From Flavobacterium sp. (GTDB lineage: Bacteria > Bacteroidota > Bacteroidia > Flavobacteriales > Flavobacteriaceae): a DNA stretch of 46,327 nucleotides. The stretch is taken from contig NZ_JASLCE010000110.1 of assembly GCF_030146175.1 (NCBI RefSeq), positions 1-46,327 of the forward strand, in the 5' to 3' direction. The notes below the pieces were generated by a model. That model saw nothing but the letters and a program-made list of their open reading frames with translations, was not told the origin of the DNA and did not search any database. The position numbers were made by a program, and so were the translations under genes. Below, piece by piece: positions 45,220-46,327 of this stretch (position 1 is its first letter; every line of letters begins with the position of its first letter).

Positions 45220-45912
45220 TTATTTTTTCAAAGGCTTAATTCCAAATTCAAACAATTTGTCGCCAATATTTGTCAACCTGAAACCGTGAAACCAAGAAGA
45301 AATTTCTACAGCAAATCCACTGCTTGTTATAAGTGATTCGAGTTCAAAATCTCTTTCGCCAACTTCTTCGTGATTTTGCTCTGTAATTATAAAATTATGC
45401 TTTTCCAGTTTGAAGAAACCATTAAAAGTAGTTGGGTTTAGTTTATCTAGAGATATGAGTATATCACAAAGCTCTTCATAAGTAATTTCTTTACTGACAT
45501 ATGCGCCAAATAAGTTTGAAGTAATTTTTGTTTGAGTAATTTCTATGTTTCTATCAATGAAAATCATAAGCCTTTCGGCTACTTTTTTTCCAAACTTTGG
45601 GTCAGCTTCAAGTTTCTGCTTGTAATTGCTGATTTTTTCAGAGTCTATTTTGCCAGAATTAAATTCTTGGATAAAAGTCAAAAGTTTTTTAGCAAACCAA
45701 AATTGATTGATTGAGATTCCTCCACGAATGACACCTATAACAGATTTTACTATCGGAATTTCTTTCAACGTTTCATTTTCAATTAAATCATCAATGTAAA
45801 TTTCTGAATAGTCAATTGACAAATCGAGAGACGGATTAAAAAGTTCATCCAATAACGTTTTGCTTATGTTTGAACTTGTTCCAATTTCGCTTCTTTGAGT
45901 TACTTCCTTCAT
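45220..45912 (-). CDS. Hypothetical protein, cargo of second cassette-like module
   Basis: 230 residues, family not recognised. The middle has an amphipathic or weakly hydrophobic stretch (IPIVKSVIGVIRGGISINQF), then a helical region, and the end FRLTNIGDKLFEFGIKPLKK. No catalytic motif seen and no signal peptide. It is flanked by the same elements as the NYN gene and has its own terminator. Low GC. Could be a defence or toxin-related cargo, but nothing in the sequence shows it. Confidence 0.7.
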   Translation of the reverse strand: MKEVTQRSEIGTSSNISKTLLDELFNPSLDLSIDYSEIYIDDLIENETLKEIPIVKSVIGVIRGGISINQFWFAKKLLTFIQEFNSGKIDSEKISNYKQKLEADPKFGKKVAERLMIFIDRNIEITQTKITSNLFGAYVSKEITYEELCDILISLDKLNPTTFNGFFKLEKHNFIITEQNHEEVGERDFELESLITSSGFAVEISSWFHGFRLTNIGDKLFEFGIKPLKK

Positions 45913-45930
45913 TGTAGAGAGTGGTTAATA

Positions 45931-45953
45931 ATTACTGCCAACATCGTTTTACA
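45931..45953 (-). repeat. Conserved block 5' of the 230-residue gene; inverted copy of its 3' flank
   Basis: Read on the minus strand, the stretch at about 45926-45949 matches 45201-45224 (read on the plus strand) at 21 of 24 positions (AAA.CG.TGTTGGCAGTA.TTATT), so the gene is bounded by inverted repeats. It is also the counterpart of 44031-44053. Confidence 0.65.
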
Positions 45954-45997
45954 CGAAACTTCCTCCTTATTTATTTCGTAAAAAAACACTATAACTG

Positions 45998-46063
45998 TAT
46001 TTCGTAATACCGAAAGAAAGTAATTTATACACAACAAAGCAATACGTGTTTTTACCTAATTTA
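45998..46063. repeat. 66-bp direct repeat, copy 2
   Basis: Second copy of the repeat at 44097-44162 (59 of 66 identical). It lies 86 nt upstream of the 230-residue gene, as copy 1 lies 101 nt upstream of the NYN gene. Confidence 0.9.
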
Positions 46064-46199
46064 TAGGCAATGAGATTTTAAAGTGCCGTATTAACGAAAT
46101 TACGGGACTTTCCAAATGTTTACTTTTAATAGTTGTATTTTGATTTTGAGAGAATTAAGTTATCGTTATAAAAAGTTTACTATTTTTTAGTCATAAAGG

Positions 46200-46230
46200 T
46201 TTGCAGATATGAAAAAGCTTGTTATATTTG
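46200..46230 (+). promoter_or_regulatory. Consensus promoter of tRNA-Ser
   Basis: TTTG (46200-46203), 19-nt spacer, TATATTTG (46223-46230): a full match to the Bacteroidota housekeeping promoter, 32 nt before the tRNA. Confidence 0.88.
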
Positions 46231-46262
46231 CAACCGCAATCAGGAAATGGTTGTAACATATT

Positions 46263-46327
46263 GGAGAAATGGCAGAGTGGTCGATTGCGGCAGTCTTGAA
46301 AACTGTTGACTGTAACAGGTCCGGGGG
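46263..46327 (+). tRNA. tRNA-Ser (anticodon TGA), 3' end cut by the window
   Basis: Begins GGAGAAATGGCAGAGTGG, the usual start of a class II serine tRNA; anticodon stem CAGT/ACTG around loop CTTGAAA gives anticodon TGA. The variable arm and T arm are cut off. Confidence 0.93.

Larger units (their letters stand above)
45913..46199. other. Gene-free stretch carrying cassette-boundary repeats
   Basis: Holds the 23-bp block (45931-45953), the second 66-bp repeat (45998-46063), and a hairpin AAAGTGCCGTA/TACGGGACTTT (46080-46111, one mismatch) with no T run. No ORF. Confidence 0.6.

Noticed and set aside
46080..46111. Hairpin near the tRNA-Ser as terminator or attachment site
   Set aside because: One central mismatch, no T run, and no matching duplication of the tRNA end is visible in the window.
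1..46327. CRISPR arrays, insertion sequences, prophage genes, plasmid origin
   Set aside because: No regularly spaced repeats, transposase, phage structural or replication genes were seen.

Overview
The window comes from a Bacteroidota chromosome, most likely Flavobacteriaceae (Flavobacterium or a close relative). This rests on gene content and order (rsfS-ftsH-LUD-cdsA-psd; HTH-less biotin ligase), AT-rich DNA, weak Shine-Dalgarno signals, and repeated promoters of the Bacteroidota type TTTG/TTG-N19-22-TAnnTTTG. No database search was possible; family names rest on motifs read in the translations.

Layout. 1-100: 3' end of tRNA-Arg(ACG) and a terminator. 216-4074: a multi-PAS membrane histidine kinase, a single-domain response regulator and a Qnr-like pentapeptide-repeat protein. 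4077-10458: birA divergent from a housekeeping run (rsfS, ftsH, LUD protein, cdsA, psd, acyl-CoA-binding protein, lipoprotein superoxide dismutase) covering ribosome silencing, membrane proteolysis and phospholipid synthesis. 10516-12291: a short AraC-type regulator facing an arsR-SRPBCC-YdeI operon with a clear operator/promoter. 12701-16254: YD-repeat-like lipoprotein, a 53-residue membrane protein, fumC and a second Qnr-like protein. 16257-21467: corA/DUF1003, histidine degradation genes hutI and hutG, and a coiled-coil membrane protein. 21529-25686: DEAD-box helicase, then a membrane protein/histidine kinase/LuxR-type regulator operon.

25963-34122: a GAF protein, an HD domain fused to a Pycsar-effector-like (PycTM) membrane module, a very large metallophosphoesterase/beta-barrel lipoprotein, and a beta-propeller-like lipoprotein. 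34339-36728: an MBOAT/SGNH pair for O-acylation of an exported polymer. 36845-41421: an unknown 168-residue protein, a TPR histidine kinase with a LytTR regulator, and a GH64/thaumatin-like protein without a signal peptide.

41497-46262 is more AT-rich and accessory: VOC protein, two unknown proteins, an NYN nuclease, truC and another unknown protein. Two minus-strand genes here (NYN, 43385-43996; unknown, 45220-45912) are framed by the same elements in the same order and nearly the same spacing: a 66-bp direct repeat and a short conserved block 5' of the gene, and an attC-like 120-125 bp site 3' of it. No integrase is in the window. The window closes with a partial tRNA-Ser(TGA) behind a consensus promoter. 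The cassette-like architecture is the most unusual feature seen.
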